Shown here piece after piece: positions 62,488 through 64,000 of a stretch of 64,000 bases of DNA (positions are counted from its first letter, which is position 1; each line of letters opens with the position of its first letter). The notes under the pieces are model-generated. The model was not told where the DNA came from and searched no databases. It worked only from the letters and a program-made list of their open reading frames with translations. Made by a program: the position numbers and the translations under genes. The DNA is taken from assembly GCF_003217495.1 (NCBI RefSeq), contig NZ_QJSW01000020.1, forward strand, positions 1 through 64,000. The letters are read 5' to 3'. Source of the DNA: Paenibacillus barcinonensis. Its GTDB lineage: Bacteria > Bacillota > Bacilli > Paenibacillales > Paenibacillaceae.

Positions 62488-62527
62488 CCGGGTAATATTG
62501 ACTTTATATTTTTATCCGGGTAATATT
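62488..62527 (+). promoter_or_regulatory. Promoter with two direct CCGGGTAATATT repeats
   Basis: CCGGGTAATATT occurs at 62488-62499 and 62516-62527. TTGACT (62498-62503), a 17-bp spacer and TAATAT (62521-62526) form the promoter, so the repeats touch the -35 box and cover the -10 box, the layout of a repressor site. Confidence 0.7.
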
Positions 62528-62562
62528 AATGAACAATGTGAGAACAGAGAAGGAGGGGTTAT

Positions 62563-63186
62563 ATGCAAGCTTCATCACTTCCGATCGGCTACACTGCTTT
62601 TGTAGATCGAGCATGCTTCGCCAAAGGCTCATTACAGCATGTTGTTACCCTCGCCAAAAATACTCTGGGTGACAGTCAACTTGCGAATGTTCTTATTTTT
62701 AATGATGGAACAGGTAAACCGGTAGACGTTGATTTTCGCGGGAGCACAGCTGCAGTGCTTGACCGATTACGCGGCGAGAGTAAGGAAGGGCATACGTCGG
62801 ATACAGCAGAAAAAGAAAATGAGCAGCCCCCTCGCAAGGTCGGTCGTCCCAAGCTGGGCGTAGTATCTGGCGAAGTTACGCTGCTTCCTCGGCAATGGGA
62901 ATGGCTGAAAGCTCAACCCGGGGGTGCTTCAGTAACATTGAGGAAACTGATTGATGAAGCCCGCCGTGTCGGAGAGAGTGAAAGTCAAGTTCGCGCCGCT
63001 CAAGAAGCAACTTATCATTTTATGACTGCAATGGCAGGTGATTTTGACCGATATGAAGAGGCTTTGAGAGCGCTATATGCCGGAAATGAAACTCTCTTTT
63101 ACGAATGGATTGATGACTGGACGCCAGATATCAGAGACTATGTTAAGTCTTTAGCCAGCAGTGCGTTCAAGCAGGAAGAGCATTAA
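62563..63186 (+). CDS. DUF2239 family protein
   Basis: 207 residues. The N-terminal half (about 1-70; YTAFVDRACFAKGSLQHVVT) and GRPKLGVVSGEVTLLPRQWE at about 94-113 are typical of DUF2239. The basic PPRKVGRPKLG piece is AT-hook-like and the following helices suggest nucleic-acid binding, but the function is unproven. GAAGGAGGGG precedes the ATG. The repeats in its promoter suggest it may bind its own control region. It lies 43 bp upstream of the hydrolase gene and is probably co-transcribed. Confidence 0.75.
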   Translation: MQASSLPIGYTAFVDRACFAKGSLQHVVTLAKNTLGDSQLANVLIFNDGTGKPVDVDFRGSTAAVLDRLRGESKEGHTSDTAEKENEQPPRKVGRPKLGVVSGEVTLLPRQWEWLKAQPGGASVTLRKLIDEARRVGESESQVRAAQEATYHFMTAMAGDFDRYEEALRALYAGNETLFYEWIDDWTPDIRDYVKSLASSAFKQEEH

Positions 63187-63229
63187 TCCAGCTTCAACCC
63201 GAAACATTAATTAGAAGGAGAACCTCACA

Positions 63230-64000
63230 ATGAATAGGTTAAACGTTAACGGTATTGAGCTTGTATATGACAGTTATGGCGATGAGAAGCATGAAACCAT
63301 GCTCTTGATTGCCGGGCTGGCAACACAAATGCTTCGATGGACTACTCCCTTTTGTGAAATGCTGGCAGCCAGAGGATACAGGGTGATTCGTTTTGACAAT
63401 CGGGACACCGGGTTATCTACCCATTTTAGCCATCACGATACACTGGATTTTGAAGCACTCGCCAGAACACTGATGTCAGGACAACGACCGCATATCCCCT
63501 ATACGCTTGAGGATATGTCTGATGATACGGTTGGATTGTTAGATGCACTGGGCATCGAAAAAGCACATATAGTCGGACGCTCCATGGGGGGCATGATCGC
63601 CCAGCTTGTTGCCAGTCGTTATCCCGAGCGTGTGCTCTCACTGACTTCAATTATGTCAACTACAGGCAATCCCGAACTTCCGCCAACCTCGCCAGAAGTC
63701 ATGGCGCTAATGACTCGTCCGGCTCCAAACCCGAGGGAGCATGAAGCAGGGTATCTGGCTCAAAGCACCGCTTTTGCCAGACAGATTGCAGGTACGGGTT
63801 ATCCATTTAACGAGGGAGAGTATCACGCCATGATTCGTGCCGAAGTGAGGCGAGCGTATGATCCGGGCAGTATCGGAAGGCAGATAGCAGCTATTGCCGT
63901 ATCCGGGGATCGTCGTCCGCAACTCGCAAAAATAGATGTGCCCACGTTAGTCATCCATGGAGCGGAAGATCCCATGTTTGTGCCAGCATGTGGCGAGGAC
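63230..64000 (+). CDS. Alpha/beta hydrolase, cut by window end
   Basis: 257 codons are visible, open to the last base. The N-terminus LNVNGIELVYDSYGDEKHE and AGLATQMLRW fit the alpha/beta-hydrolase-1 family; the nucleophile elbow is GRSMGGM and FDNRDTGLS precedes it. The third Asp is probably in HGAEDPMFVP; the catalytic His would lie just past the edge. This esterase/lipase-type group is similar to polyketide methyl-esterases. AAGGAG precedes the ATG. It follows the DUF2239 gene. Confidence 0.85.
   Translation, partial: MNRLNVNGIELVYDSYGDEKHETMLLIAGLATQMLRWTTPFCEMLAARGYRVIRFDNRDTGLSTHFSHHDTLDFEALARTLMSGQRPHIPYTLEDMSDDTVGLLDALGIEKAHIVGRSMGGMIAQLVASRYPERVLSLTSIMSTTGNPELPPTSPEVMALMTRPAPNPREHEAGYLAQSTAFARQIAGTGYPFNEGEYHAMIRAEVRRAYDPGSIGRQIAAIAVSGDRRPQLAKIDVPTLVIHGAEDPMFVPACGED

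Noticed and set aside
1..64000. CRISPR arrays, tRNA and rRNA genes, prophage
   Set aside because: No regularly spaced repeats, no tRNA cloverleaf or rRNA stretch, and no phage structural genes were seen on reading.

Overview
The window reads as chromosomal DNA of a low-to-mid GC endospore-forming Firmicute, most likely a Paenibacillus. Strong AGGAGG-type ribosome binding sites, frequent GTG/TTG starts, many AraC-type regulators (six), YesM/YesN two-component genes beside Lpl-type sugar ABC transporters, GH43/GH2/GH13 hydrolases, and GlnR/TnrA-, Zur-, CcpA- and CstR-like sites all fit that genus. This assignment is inferred from gene content and signals; no marker gene such as 16S rRNA is present. 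No tRNA, rRNA or CRISPR array was seen.

Layout. 1-386: 3' end of an IS110-family element (transposase C-terminus plus a long structured non-coding end) abutting a ~200 bp nested-palindrome repeat (384-582) whose second copy lies at 16004-16202. 0.77-3.2 kb: transglutaminase-like protein and AraC regulator, divergent from an SDR. 3.3-5.8 kb: urease structural genes ureC and a fused ureAB, with a GlnR/TnrA site placed about 51 bp upstream of the predicted start of transcription. 6-8.1 kb: AraC-GyrI regulator and a DUF418-type membrane protein. 8.2-13.9 kb: glucuronide locus (ROK protein, AraC regulator, GPH symporter, beta-glucuronidase). 14.3-16.7 kb: AAA ATPase, DinB-like protein, small membrane protein. 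17-26.7 kb: pentose/xylan region with two GH43 enzymes, two AraC regulators and an operon for a Weimberg-type oxidative pathway (D-xylonate dehydratase, FAH-fold 2-keto-3-deoxy-xylonate dehydratase, alpha-ketoglutarate-semialdehyde dehydrogenase). 26.9-35.7 kb: SH3 protein, LysR/MFS pair, NarXL-like two-component pair, PepSY iron-type membrane protein, HSL-family hydrolase, LysR, DegV. 35.9-38 kb: lipoprotein-CopC-CopD copper operon. 38.1-49.8 kb: APH-like kinase, then a YesM/YesN-ABC-GH13-GH13 alpha-glucoside locus with cre-like sites. 50-57.2 kb: amino-acid permease, large SARP-like regulator, alanine dehydrogenase, SCP2-like protein and class-III aminotransferase. 57.3-59 kb: CstR-like repressor and three rhodanese-fold proteins. 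59.2-62.4 kb: orphan OmpR-type regulator and the Zur-type divergent pair zagA/folE2. 62.5-64 kb: DUF2239 protein and a truncated alpha/beta hydrolase.

How genes work together. The strongest candidate for an undescribed system is 49.8-57.2 kb. The permease promoter and the ald promoter share a two-part sequence with identical internal spacing, and the divergent regulator between them has a SARP-type DNA-binding/BTAD C-terminus on a STAND-like N-terminus with damaged Walker A and B motifs. The enzymes suggest uptake of an amino compound, transamination to pyruvate, and alanine dehydrogenase recycling the alanine. The Weimberg-type operon and the IS110-end/dispersed-repeat junction are the next most interesting features.
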